DNA from: an uncultured Blautia sp.
GTDB lineage: Bacteria; Bacillota; Clostridia; Lachnospirales; Lachnospiraceae
Reading direction: 5' to 3'
DNA length: 64,000 nucleotides
NCBI GenBank assembly: GCA_934424575.1
Contig: CAKRXU010000009.1
Span: 18,783-82,782, forward strand
The notes beneath the pieces were generated by a model. It was not told the DNA's origin, made no database searches, and worked only from the letters and a program-made list of their open reading frames with translations. A program made the position numbers and the translations under genes. This document shows, one piece after another, positions 34,888 through 43,961 of the stretch; position 1 is the stretch's first letter, and each line of letters opens with the position of its first letter.

Positions 34888-36777
34888 ATGGAGGACAGAA
34901 GACTGGAGAAAAACTGTGATATCGTTGTAGTTGGAGCCGGTCATGCAGGATGTGAAGCAGCTCTTGCCTGTGCAAGACTGGGACTTGATACCGTAATATT
35001 TACAGTCAGTGTGGACAGTATCGCACTGATGCCGTGTAACCCGAACGTAGGAGGCAGCTCCAAGGGACATCTGGTAAGAGAGCTGGATGCACTCGGCGGG
35101 GAAATGGGCAAAAATATTGACAAGACTTTTATTCAGTCCAAAATGCTGAACCAGTCCAAGGGACCTGCAGTTCACTCACTCAGAGCGCAGGCAGACAAAC
35201 AGGCATACAGCACAGAGATGCGTAAGACTCTGGAAAATCAGCCAAACCTTACGATCAAACAGGGAGAAGTAACCAAACTTCTTGTAGAAGATGGAAAGAT
35301 CACAGGTGTGAAATTATATTCAGGTGCAGTTTATCACTGCCAGGCAGTCGTACTTTGCACAGGAACTTACCTCAAGGCACGCTGTATTTATGGTGATGTC
35401 AGCAACTATACAGGTCCGAACGGACTGCAGGCGGCAAACTATCTGACGGATTCACTCAAGGAACTTGGAATCGAAATGTTCCGTTTCAAGACAGGAACAC
35501 CGGCACGAATCGCAGGAAACACCATTGACTATTCCAAGATGGAAGAACAGTTTGGCGATAAGAGAGTTGTACCGTTCTCTTTTTCCACAGACCCGGAAAG
35601 CGTGCAGATCGAGCAGAGATCCTGCTGGCTTACCTACACAAATGAAAAAACACACGAGATCATTCGTGCAAACCTTGACCGTTCCCCTCTGTATTCCGGA
35701 ATGATCGAGGGAACAGGACCGAGATACTGCCCGTCCATCGAGGACAAAGTCGTAAGATTTGCTGACAAGAAACGCCATCAGGTATTTATCGAACCGGAAG
35801 GACTTTATACAAACGAGATGTATGTCGGTGGAATGTCAAGCTCCCTTCCTGAAGATGTTCAGGATGAGATGTACCATTCCGTACCGGGACTGGAGCATGC
35901 AAAGATCGTAAAGAACGCCTATGCGATCGAGTATGACTGCATCAATCCGCGACAGCTTTATCCGACACTGGAATTCAAGAAGATCAAGGGTCTTTTCAGC
36001 GGTGGACAGTTCAACGGAAGTTCAGGATATGAAGAAGCAGCTGCACAGGGACTGATCGCCGGAATCAACGCGGCTATGGAAGTTAAGGGACAGGAACATC
36101 TGATCCTTGACCGTTCCGAGGCATATATTGGCGTTCTGATCGATGACCTTGTTACGAAAGAAAACCACGAACCATATCGTATGATGACAAGCCGTGCAGA
36201 ATACCGTCTGCTTCTTAGACAGGATAACGCAGATTTACGTCTCCGCAAGAAAGGTTATCAGGTCGGCCTGATCGACGAGGAGACTTATCAGAAACTTCTT
36301 GAAAAAGAAGCAGCGATCGCCAGAGAAATTGAGCGAACAGAACATGCGACGATCGGAGGAAACCCGGAAGTGCAGAAGCTCCTTGAAGAAAAAGGAAGCA
36401 CTCTTCTGAAATCCGGAACAACCATCGCAGAACTGATCCGCAGACCGGAACTTACTTATGAAGACCTTGCGCCGATCGACAAAGAACGTCCGGAACTTCC
36501 ATGGGACGTAAAAGAACAGGTTGAGATCAATCTGAAATACGAAGGCTACATCAAGCGTCAGATGAAACAGGTAGAACAGTTCAAGAAACTGGAAGCAAAG
36601 AAGATCCCGGAGGACCTGGATTATGAAAAAGTCGGAAGTCTCCGCATTGAAGCAAGACAGAAACTGGAAGAATACCGTCCGGTATCCATTGGACAGGCGT
36701 CCAGAATCTCCGGCGTATCTCCGGCAGATATCTCTGTGCTTCTTGTATATCTGGAACAGTACAGACGAAATGCATAA
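34888..36777 (+). CDS. mnmG: tRNA uridine-5-carboxymethylaminomethyl(34) synthesis protein MnmG
   Basis: 629 residues. The FAD-binding loop VVGAGHAGCEAALA is near the N-terminus. PCNPNVGGSSKGHLVRE and the CTGTYL block are family signatures. FAD-dependent partner of MnmE in wobble uridine modification. The mnmE-mnmG-rsmG spacing (30 and 15 nt) indicates one operon. Confidence 0.97.
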   Translation: MEDRRLEKNCDIVVVGAGHAGCEAALACARLGLDTVIFTVSVDSIALMPCNPNVGGSSKGHLVRELDALGGEMGKNIDKTFIQSKMLNQSKGPAVHSLRAQADKQAYSTEMRKTLENQPNLTIKQGEVTKLLVEDGKITGVKLYSGAVYHCQAVVLCTGTYLKARCIYGDVSNYTGPNGLQAANYLTDSLKELGIEMFRFKTGTPARIAGNTIDYSKMEEQFGDKRVVPFSFSTDPESVQIEQRSCWLTYTNEKTHEIIRANLDRSPLYSGMIEGTGPRYCPSIEDKVVRFADKKRHQVFIEPEGLYTNEMYVGGMSSSLPEDVQDEMYHSVPGLEHAKIVKNAYAIEYDCINPRQLYPTLEFKKIKGLFSGGQFNGSSGYEEAAAQGLIAGINAAMEVKGQEHLILDRSEAYIGVLIDDLVTKENHEPYRMMTSRAEYRLLLRQDNADLRLRKKGYQVGLIDEETYQKLLEKEAAIAREIERTEHATIGGNPEVQKLLEEKGSTLLKSGTTIAELIRRPELTYEDLAPIDKERPELPWDVKEQVEINLKYEGYIKRQMKQVEQFKKLEAKKIPEDLDYEKVGSLRIEARQKLEEYRPVSIGQASRISGVSPADISVLLVYLEQYRRNA

Positions 36778-36792
36778 AGAAGGAGCAGATCA

Positions 36793-37515
36793 ATGGCATA
36801 TGATTTAACAATACTGGAAGAAGGATGCCAGGAACTTGGCATCACTCTCGATGAAGTCCAGAAAAAGCAGTTTACAGATTTTTACGAATATCTTGTAGAA
36901 AAAAATAAAGTCATGAACCTGACTGGTATCACAGAATTTCAGGAAGTGCTGGTAAAGCACTTCCTGGACAGCCTTGCCTGCGTGAAAGCTGTAGATATGA
37001 GCAAGGTAAACAGGATCATGGATATCGGAACAGGTGCAGGTTTTCCGGGCGTTCCGCTCAAGATCGCGTTCCCGCATCTGGAAGCCTGCCTTCTGGATTC
37101 TCTCAAAAAAAGAGTGAACTTCCTTGAGGAGACTTTCCAGCTTCTGAAACTGGAGAATATCACTGCGATCCACGGCAGAGCCGAAGAATTTGCAAAAAAC
37201 AAAGCATACCGCGAAACTTATGATCTCTGTGTTTCCCGTGCGGTATCCAATCTGGCAACTTTATCAGAATACTGTCTTCCATATGTGAAGACAGGTGGAT
37301 TTTTTATTTCCTATAAATCAGGTACTGTACAGGAAGAAGTAGAGCAGGCACAGAAAGCAGTCAAGATCCTCGGCGGCATGGTCCAGGATGTTGTCTATTT
37401 CCAGCTTCCGGATTCAGAGATCCAGCGCTCCCTCGTTGTGATCGAGAAGATCAAAGCGACACCGGGACGTTATCCACGCAAAGCGGGTACTCCGCTTAAA
37501 GAACCTTTGTCATAA
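36793..37515 (+). CDS. rsmG: 16S rRNA (guanine-527-N7)-methyltransferase
   Basis: 240 residues. The SAM-binding motif DIGTGAGFPGVPLKI and the KKRVNFLEE and RAEEF elements are typical of RsmG (GidB). In most Firmicutes parA or noc follows directly; here parA is 15.8 kb away. Confidence 0.96.
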   Translation: MAYDLTILEEGCQELGITLDEVQKKQFTDFYEYLVEKNKVMNLTGITEFQEVLVKHFLDSLACVKAVDMSKVNRIMDIGTGAGFPGVPLKIAFPHLEACLLDSLKKRVNFLEETFQLLKLENITAIHGRAEEFAKNKAYRETYDLCVSRAVSNLATLSEYCLPYVKTGGFFISYKSGTVQEEVEQAQKAVKILGGMVQDVVYFQLPDSEIQRSLVVIEKIKATPGRYPRKAGTPLKEPLS

Positions 37516-37602
37516 ATTATCCTGAATTTCTCAAATTCCTTTTCACAGAATCCTCACAGATTTATCCAATTTTTATCACAACTTTCTCATAGAATATTTC
37601 AA

Positions 37603-37680
37603 GGAGCGGATGTAAGATCCGCTCCGTAATAAAAGATGTTTCCGGGTACCCCCTATCTCTGTTTCGCCCGGAAGCATCTT
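37603..37680 (+). other. Two tandem hairpins between rsmG and the ABC operon
   Basis: A 9-bp perfect hairpin (37603-37611 with 37617-37625) is followed by a 14-bp stem (37633-37646 with 37667-37680, one G-T mismatch-like pair). T-runs after them are weak. They may end the mnmE-rsmG transcript or fold in the ABC operon leader. Confidence 0.6.
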
Positions 37681-37709
37681 CTGTTTGTAAAGAAAAGGAG
37701 GAGAATTTT

Positions 37710-38690
37710 GTGATTGAAGTAAACAATCTGGTCAAACGTTATGGCGACCATACAGCAGTTGACCACCTTTCTTTTAAGATAGAGAAGGGAAAAATCTACG
37801 GCTTTCTCGGGCCGAACGGAGCTGGTAAATCAACGACTATGAACATGATTACCGGTTATATAGCATCTACGGAAGGAACGGTAACCATTGACGGTCATGA
37901 CATACTGGAAGAACCGGAACAGGCAAAGAAATGTATCGGTTATCTGCCGGAAATTCCGCCTCTTTATTTCGATATGACAGTGCTCGAATATATGAATTTT
38001 GCCGCTGATCTCAAAAAAATTCCAAAAAACGAAAAGAAATCCATGGTTGAAGAAGTCATGGAAATGGTCAAGATCTCAGATATGCGTAACCGCCTGATCA
38101 AAAACCTGTCCAAAGGTTACAGACAGAGAGTTGGACTTGCACAGGCAATCCTCGGATATCCGGAAGTGATCATCCTTGATGAGCCAACAGTAGGACTTGA
38201 CCCGAAACAGATCATAGAGATCCGTGACCTGATCAAGAGCCTTAAAAAGAAACATACCGTTATCCTGAGTTCTCATATTCTTTCTGAGGTGAGTGCAGTA
38301 TGCGATTATGTACTGATCATTTCTCATGGCAAACTGGTTGCCAGCGATACGCCGGATAATCTGGGTAAACTCGCGCAGGGTTCCAACAATCTGTCACTTC
38401 TTGTCAAAGGAGATAAGGACAAGATCCGTATTCTGCTTGGAGAGATTGAGGGGATCAAGGAGATCGCGATCAACGCAGCCAAGGATCAGGAAGGCTGGGA
38501 AGTGAAACTTTCCACAGAAGAAAATATAGATATCCGCGAGGAAGTTTTCTTTAAGATGGCAGAACATCATTATCCGATCCTTGAAATGCAGTCCAAGAAA
38601 GTATCCCTCGAAGAGATCTTCCTGGAGCTGACCGAAGATGACAAGAAGAAAAAACCTGAGGAACCGGAGAAGGAGGGAGAAACGAAATGA
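37710..38690 (+). CDS. ABC transporter ATP-binding protein (GldA-like)
   Basis: 326 residues. Walker A GPNGAGKS, signature LSKGYRQRVGLAQA, Walker B VIILDEPTVGLDP and the H-loop SSHIL are intact. The C-terminal quarter is a DrrA-type extension ending in a charged tail. A GTG start lies 7 nt after AAAGGAGG. It overlaps the permease by 4 bp, and two unusual extracytoplasmic proteins follow, the arrangement called gldA-gldF-gldG in gliding Bacteroidetes. The substrate is unknown here. Confidence 0.92.
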   Translation: MIEVNNLVKRYGDHTAVDHLSFKIEKGKIYGFLGPNGAGKSTTMNMITGYIASTEGTVTIDGHDILEEPEQAKKCIGYLPEIPPLYFDMTVLEYMNFAADLKKIPKNEKKSMVEEVMEMVKISDMRNRLIKNLSKGYRQRVGLAQAILGYPEVIILDEPTVGLDPKQIIEIRDLIKSLKKKHTVILSSHILSEVSAVCDYVLIISHGKLVASDTPDNLGKLAQGSNNLSLLVKGDKDKIRILLGEIEGIKEIAINAAKDQEGWEVKLSTEENIDIREEVFFKMAEHHYPILEMQSKKVSLEEIFLELTEDDKKKKPEEPEKEGETK

Positions 38691-39550
38691 CAGCAGTATA
38701 TAAGAGAGAGCTGAGAAGTTATCTCACATCTATGGTAGGATATTTGTTTATTTTCTTTATCCTGCTTCTTACAGGTATTTATTTTTCTGCTTATCAACTG
38801 GCGGCAGCTTATCCGAAATTTGAATATACTTTAAGTGCACTGACCTTTGTATTTCTGATCAGCGTTCCGATCCTGAGCATGAGAGTTCTTGCAGAAGAAC
38901 GAAAACAAAAAACAGACCAGCTGCTTCTGACAGCACCGGTTTCTGTCGGACAGATCGTTCTTGGCAAATATCTTGCACTGGTAACGATCTTTGCGATTCC
39001 GATGGTTATCATGTGCTTTTACCCACTTCTGATGTCAAAATTCGGAACGGTTTCTTTTGCAGGAGCCTATACAGGTATTCTGGGATTTTTCCTGCTTGGC
39101 TGTGCAAACCTTGCCATTGGTGTATTTGTATCTTCTCTGACTGAGAGTCAGGTTATTGCAGCAGTTCTTACCTTTGTATTTCTGTTTGCATTTTATATGA
39201 TGAACGGAATTTCCTCATTCTTTTCAGAGGGAGCTCTGTCTACCTGCATTACTTTTGGACTTCTGATTCTTGCGGCAGCTCTGATCATTTATACGATGAT
39301 CAAGAACCTGCTGATCTCGGCAGCAGTATGTGTGATCGGAGAGATTATCCTTGCGGTCGTATATGTGGTAAATTCTTCTTTCTTCTCAGGCGGGATCCAG
39401 AAGGTCCTGAATATCGTCAACCTGAGCAGTCATTTTGATAACTTTGCCAATTCGATCTTTGACATCAAGGGAATCCTGTATTTCGTGTCAGTGATCGCAG
39501 TTTGTCTTTTCCTGACCGTACAGTCTATTGCGAAGAGACGTTGGAATTAA
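38687..39550 (+). CDS. ABC-2 type permease (GldF-like)
   Basis: 287 residues with about six hydrophobic segments. The N-terminus VYKRELRSYLTSMVGYLFI and the VPILSMRVLAEERKQKTDQLLLTAPVS block are typical of ABC-2 permeases of the GldF/NosY type. Start overlaps the ATPase stop (ATGA), so the pair is translationally coupled. Confidence 0.9.
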   Translation: MTAVYKRELRSYLTSMVGYLFIFFILLLTGIYFSAYQLAAAYPKFEYTLSALTFVFLISVPILSMRVLAEERKQKTDQLLLTAPVSVGQIVLGKYLALVTIFAIPMVIMCFYPLLMSKFGTVSFAGAYTGILGFFLLGCANLAIGVFVSSLTESQVIAAVLTFVFLFAFYMMNGISSFFSEGALSTCITFGLLILAAALIIYTMIKNLLISAAVCVIGEIILAVVYVVNSSFFSGGIQKVLNIVNLSSHFDNFANSIFDIKGILYFVSVIAVCLFLTVQSIAKRRWN

Positions 39551-39563
39551 GGAGGCGAGAAAG

Positions 39564-41060
39564 ATGAAACTGAAGGAAAAGTTTAACAAAAAAGACGGGC
39601 AGAACAAGAAAGAAAAGAAACCGTTAAAGCAGAGGATCAAAGAATCCATGAATGGAAAATATCTGAAAAACGGTTCTTATAGCGTTGTGATCAGTGCGAT
39701 TTTTATTGTGATCGTAATTGTGATCAATATGATCGTCGGATCTCTGCCATCCAAATATACAGAGTTTGATGTAAGCTCACAGAAGCTTTACAGCATCGGT
39801 GATGAGACGAAAGCTTATCTCAAAAAGCTGGACAAGGATATCACGATCTATCAGGTTGTCCAGAGTGGTTCTGAGGATGAGACACTGAAGAGACTTCTGG
39901 AAAAATATGCGGAAGAATCTTCGCATATTAAAGTTGAGACAAAAGACCCTGTTGTAAATCCGAAATTTACTTCTCAGTATACAAGTGATGATGTTTCTGC
40001 AAACAGCCTGATCGTTGTATGCGGTGACAGAAGCAAAGTCGTATCTTACGATACGATCTACCAGTCCTCCATGGACTATAACACTTACAGTTATACAACA
40101 ACAGGATTTGACGGTGAAGGACAGATCGACAGCGCGATCTCTTATGTAACATCCGAAAATCTTCTGATCCTGTACACACTCGACGGACATGGAGAGAAGG
40201 AACTCGATTCTACCTTAAAAGAAGATATCGAGAAAGCGAATATCGATATCCAGTCCCTGAATCTTCTGACAGAAGAGAGCGTGCCGGATGATGCAGCCTG
40301 CCTGCTGATCAACGCACCGACAAGTGATATTTCCGAGACAGAAAAAGATGCGATCATCGAGTATCTGGAAAACGGCGGCAAGGCTATGATCTTCTCTGAT
40401 TATACGGAAGAATCCATGACAAACTTTGACGCTGTGCTTGCAAATTACGGTGTACAGAGAACAGAGGGAATCGTGGTAGAGGGCGATTCACAGCATTATG
40501 CACAGATGCCGTATTACCTGGTTCCTACAGTCAACAGTACAGATGCGATCACAGATTTTGCTTCCAAGGGATATTATGTGCTGATGCCTACAGCACAGGG
40601 TATCCAGAAAACAGATGATGTGAGAGATACGGTAACGATAGAGAGTCTTCTTGCTACATCAGACAGTGCATATTCCAAGGTAGATGTAAACAGTGGAAGC
40701 ATTGAAAAAACAGATGATGATATCGAGGGACCATTTGATCTTGGTGTAAGCATCACAGAAACTCTGGACGATGATAAAGAAACACAGATTGTTTATTATT
40801 CTTCTTCCAGCCTGATGGACAGCCAGATTAACCAGATGGTATCAGGTGGAAATGAGCAGATGATCATGGAATCCTTAAGCTGGATGTGCAGTTCCGATGA
40901 GACTTCTACGATCTCTGTTCCGGTAAAGGATCTCCAGGTTTCCTATCTGACCCTTACAGCATATGATACAAGCTTCTGGAAGATTGTTATCATGGGACTG
41001 ATCCCTCTTGCATTCCTGGTAATTGGCTTTGGAGTATGGCTGAAAAGGAGAAAGGCATAA
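39564..41060 (+). CDS. GldG-family ABC-associated membrane protein
   Basis: 498 residues from the ATG at 39564, 8 nt after GGAGG. A basic cytoplasmic start is followed by a membrane helix at about 38-58. A large extracytoplasmic region begins with the GldG hallmark SSQKLYSIGDETKAYLKKLDKDITIY, and a C-terminal helix (KIVIMGLIPLAFLVIGFGVWLKRR) closes the protein. GldG-type domains resemble periplasmic sugar-amidase folds without catalysis and work with GldA/F exporters. The role in Clostridia is not established. Confidence 0.88.
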   Translation: MKLKEKFNKKDGQNKKEKKPLKQRIKESMNGKYLKNGSYSVVISAIFIVIVIVINMIVGSLPSKYTEFDVSSQKLYSIGDETKAYLKKLDKDITIYQVVQSGSEDETLKRLLEKYAEESSHIKVETKDPVVNPKFTSQYTSDDVSANSLIVVCGDRSKVVSYDTIYQSSMDYNTYSYTTTGFDGEGQIDSAISYVTSENLLILYTLDGHGEKELDSTLKEDIEKANIDIQSLNLLTEESVPDDAACLLINAPTSDISETEKDAIIEYLENGGKAMIFSDYTEESMTNFDAVLANYGVQRTEGIVVEGDSQHYAQMPYYLVPTVNSTDAITDFASKGYYVLMPTAQGIQKTDDVRDTVTIESLLATSDSAYSKVDVNSGSIEKTDDDIEGPFDLGVSITETLDDDKETQIVYYSSSSLMDSQINQMVSGGNEQMIMESLSWMCSSDETSTISVPVKDLQVSYLTLTAYDTSFWKIVIMGLIPLAFLVIGFGVWLKRRKA

Positions 41061-42679
41061 TGAAGAAAAAGACAGTAAAACTTGTCTCTGCTGTAGTTGC
41101 ACTTGGCGTGGTGTCAGGGGCTTATGTGGGCGTAAACTCCTATGTTTCTTCTCAGGAAAAGAAAGAATCTGAGGAAGAGGACACAAGCGTTGAACTGACC
41201 AGCCTGTCTACAGATGATATTACTTCGGTTGCATTCACAGCAGGACAGGACAATGTAGAATTTGACAAAAAAGACGACACCTGGTCAGAAAAAAGCGATA
41301 CGGATTTCCCGGTGGATCAGGATACTGTAAATACTGCAGTGGGAGGAATCGCATCCCTCTCTGCTACACAGGAAATCTCTGATGTGGAGGATTTAAGTGA
41401 ATATGATCTGGATTCTCCACAGAATGAGATCAAACTTACGACAGATGACGGAGACACAGTACTTCAGGTCGGTATGGAGAATGAATCCACCAGTCAGTAT
41501 TATGTGAAGAAAAGCGATGATGACAAGAATGTATATCTGGTAGACAGCTCTGCAGTGGAGCCATTCATGGGAACTCTGTATGATTTTGCAGAGAGCGGAA
41601 CTTTCCCGTCTGTGACTTCCTCAACGATCACGGAGGTTAAGGTTGACAAAGAAGACGGTTATGAACTGACTCAGGATCCGGATAATCTTTTCTGGAATAT
41701 ATCAGATGGCAAGACTTCAGAAAAAGCAGATACCGATAAAGCCGGAACAGTGACCTCAGCAATCGGTTCACTGTCATACGACAGCTTTGTGGATTACAAC
41801 TGCACAGACGATTCCAAGTATGGATTTGATGATCCATATGCAGTGATCACGGCGAAGTATACAGAAGAAGCAGTAGAAGATGATTCTGAGGATACCGAAG
41901 ATACATCAGAAAGCACAGATGAAACTGATACAGATTCTGAGACATCTTCCGAAGATGAAAGCTCAACGGACAGCGATACAGAGGACGATTCCGAAGAAGC
42001 CGAGACAAAGACAGTCGACAAAGAAATCACCATCTACGTAGGTGATGAGACCGGCAGTGACCGTTACGTAAAAGTAAACGACAGCAAAGAAGTCTATACG
42101 ATCACAGAGGATTCCCTGACAGACATCCTTGATAGCACGGTATCTGATTTCTACAGTCTTTCTGTAAACTATCTCTCCGTCAACAGTCTGGATTCCCTGG
42201 AAGTAAAAACTCCAGACGGTGACCATACAGTGACAGTAACAAGAGAGACGACCAAAGACAGTGACGATGAAGACGCAGAGGAGACCACGACCGTTTCCTA
42301 CAAACTGGATGGTGCAGATCTGGAGGAGACAACATTCACAACCTTTTACAATAAACTCATCAACATGACTGCTCAGCAGCGTCTCACCGAAGACTATACC
42401 CCGGAAGGCGATCCTGCATACACTTTCGTATTCAAAGACACAGACGGCAATAAGACAACCGCAGAATATTACGAATACGACACAAACTTCTATGCAGCAG
42501 TTGTCGGAGATAAGGTTTATCTGGTAAACAAGATGAACATTCGTGATATGGATGAAGCATATCAGGAAATGATAAATGCAGATACTGATGCGAAAGATAC
42601 GGAATCGGAAGAAACTTCTGCGGATACAGAAGCAGACGCAACAGTAACTCTGACGGAGACAGAAACACCAGAAAATTAA
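41060..42679 (+). CDS. DUF4340 domain-containing envelope protein
   Basis: 539 residues, starting on the last base of the GldG stop (TAATG). An N-terminal anchor at about 5-25 is followed by DUF4340-type beta-rich repeats (VEFDKKDDTWSEKSD, VYLVDSSAVEPFM). A Ser/Thr/Asp/Glu-only linker lies at about 265-320. The tail is again acidic (ESEETSADTEADATV). DUF4340 proteins commonly follow GldF/GldG genes. Function unknown; it is likely part of the same exported complex. Confidence 0.85.
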   Translation: MKKKTVKLVSAVVALGVVSGAYVGVNSYVSSQEKKESEEEDTSVELTSLSTDDITSVAFTAGQDNVEFDKKDDTWSEKSDTDFPVDQDTVNTAVGGIASLSATQEISDVEDLSEYDLDSPQNEIKLTTDDGDTVLQVGMENESTSQYYVKKSDDDKNVYLVDSSAVEPFMGTLYDFAESGTFPSVTSSTITEVKVDKEDGYELTQDPDNLFWNISDGKTSEKADTDKAGTVTSAIGSLSYDSFVDYNCTDDSKYGFDDPYAVITAKYTEEAVEDDSEDTEDTSESTDETDTDSETSSEDESSTDSDTEDDSEEAETKTVDKEITIYVGDETGSDRYVKVNDSKEVYTITEDSLTDILDSTVSDFYSLSVNYLSVNSLDSLEVKTPDGDHTVTVTRETTKDSDDEDAEETTTVSYKLDGADLEETTFTTFYNKLINMTAQQRLTEDYTPEGDPAYTFVFKDTDGNKTTAEYYEYDTNFYAAVVGDKVYLVNKMNIRDMDEAYQEMINADTDAKDTESEETSADTEADATVTLTETETPEN

Positions 42680-42707
42680 ACAAAGCTTTAAACAGCATTT
42701 TATACAG

Positions 42708-42752
42708 AAATATCCGGAACCCGGCAGAACAGTCTGGCTCCGGATATTTTTT
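42708..42752 (+). terminator. Terminator of the GldA/F/G-like operon
   Basis: An 11-bp stem (42708-42718 with 42739-42749) and a run of six Ts, 28 nt after the DUF4340 stop. Confidence 0.85.
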
Positions 42753-42830
42753 GCGGAACACTGTATTTTCGGAATGAATGTGCTAAAATAGACCTGATTT
42801 TATTTTATAATACGAGAGAGGGAACCAAAG

Positions 42831-43859
42831 ATGTTATATTTTGTAAACGACTATTCAGAAGGTGCGCATGAAAAAGTCCTTCAGCACCTGATTGACACAA
42901 ATATGGAGCAGCTTACCGGTTACGGCATGGATCATTACTGCAATGCCGCCAAAGAGAAGATTAAGAAAGCATGCGGCTGTGAGGATGCAGAAGTCTTTCT
43001 GCTCACAGGTGGAACGCAGACCAATCAGATTGTCATCGACACACTTCTACAGCCATATGAAGGCGTTGTAGCGGCTCAGACGGGGCATGTCAGTACACAC
43101 GAAGCCGGTGCGATCGAATTTACCGGACATAAAGTGCTGGAGCTTCCGCAGACAGATGGCAAGATCTGTGCGGCAGACCTCCGTGAACTGGTGGAGAGAT
43201 TTTATGGGGATGAGAACTACGAGCATATGGTTTTTCCGGGAATGGTCTATATCTCACATCCGACAGAATATGGAACCCTGTATTCCAGAAAAGAACTGGA
43301 AGAGCTGTCAGCCGTATGCAGAGAGTACAAACTGCCCTTGTATCTCGACGGCGCAAGACTGATCTATGGAATCGCATCCACAGAAACAGATGTGACATTA
43401 CAGGACATTGCAAAACTCTGTGATGTATTTTATATCGGTGGGACCAAGGCAGGCACACTTTGCGGCGAGGCTGTGGTATTTACAGGAAATACCATGCCGA
43501 AACATTTCCTTACAAGAGTAAAGCAGCACGGAGCCCTGCTTGCAAAAGGCCGACTTGTGGGTGTACAGTTTGATGCACTTTTTACAGATGATCTGTACAA
43601 AGAAATCGGCAGAAATGCCATTGAAATGGCAGCAGTCATGAAACAGGGCTTACAGGAAAAAGGGTATAAGTTCCTGCTGGATTCCCCGACCAACCAGCAG
43701 TTTATCATCCTTGAAGATTCCAAGATGGAAGAACTCCGAAAAGAAGTCCAGTTCAGCTTCTGGGAAAAGGCTGACGACACCCATACCATAATCAGATTTG
43801 CCACAAGCTGGGCAACCAGAATGGAAGATGTGCAGAAACTTCTTTCTCTGTTAGGGTGA
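42831..43859 (+). CDS. ltaE: Low-specificity L-threonine aldolase
   Basis: 342 residues, fold type I PLP enzyme that cleaves L-threonine/allo-threonine to glycine and acetaldehyde. Visible are LTGGTQTNQ near the start, DGARLIYG (cofactor aspartate) and the Schiff-base lysine in GGTKAGTLCGE. It stands alone, between the operon terminator and the promoter of the next gene. Confidence 0.93.
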   Translation: MLYFVNDYSEGAHEKVLQHLIDTNMEQLTGYGMDHYCNAAKEKIKKACGCEDAEVFLLTGGTQTNQIVIDTLLQPYEGVVAAQTGHVSTHEAGAIEFTGHKVLELPQTDGKICAADLRELVERFYGDENYEHMVFPGMVYISHPTEYGTLYSRKELEELSAVCREYKLPLYLDGARLIYGIASTETDVTLQDIAKLCDVFYIGGTKAGTLCGEAVVFTGNTMPKHFLTRVKQHGALLAKGRLVGVQFDALFTDDLYKEIGRNAIEMAAVMKQGLQEKGYKFLLDSPTNQQFIILEDSKMEELRKEVQFSFWEKADDTHTIIRFATSWATRMEDVQKLLSLLG

Positions 43860-43865
43860 TGCAGG

Positions 43866-43894
43866 TTGAAAACAAGGCTGCTGTATTGTATAAT
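43866..43894 (+). promoter_or_regulatory. Promoter of the LRR surface protein gene
   Basis: TTGAAA (43866-43871), 17-bp spacer, TATAAT (43889-43894), beginning just after the threonine aldolase stop. Confidence 0.8.
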
Positions 43895-43961
43895 AAAAAG
43901 CAACAATTAACAGAATATTTAAGAAAAAAATTTCTTGATCTCACGGAGGAGGGAAATGCAT

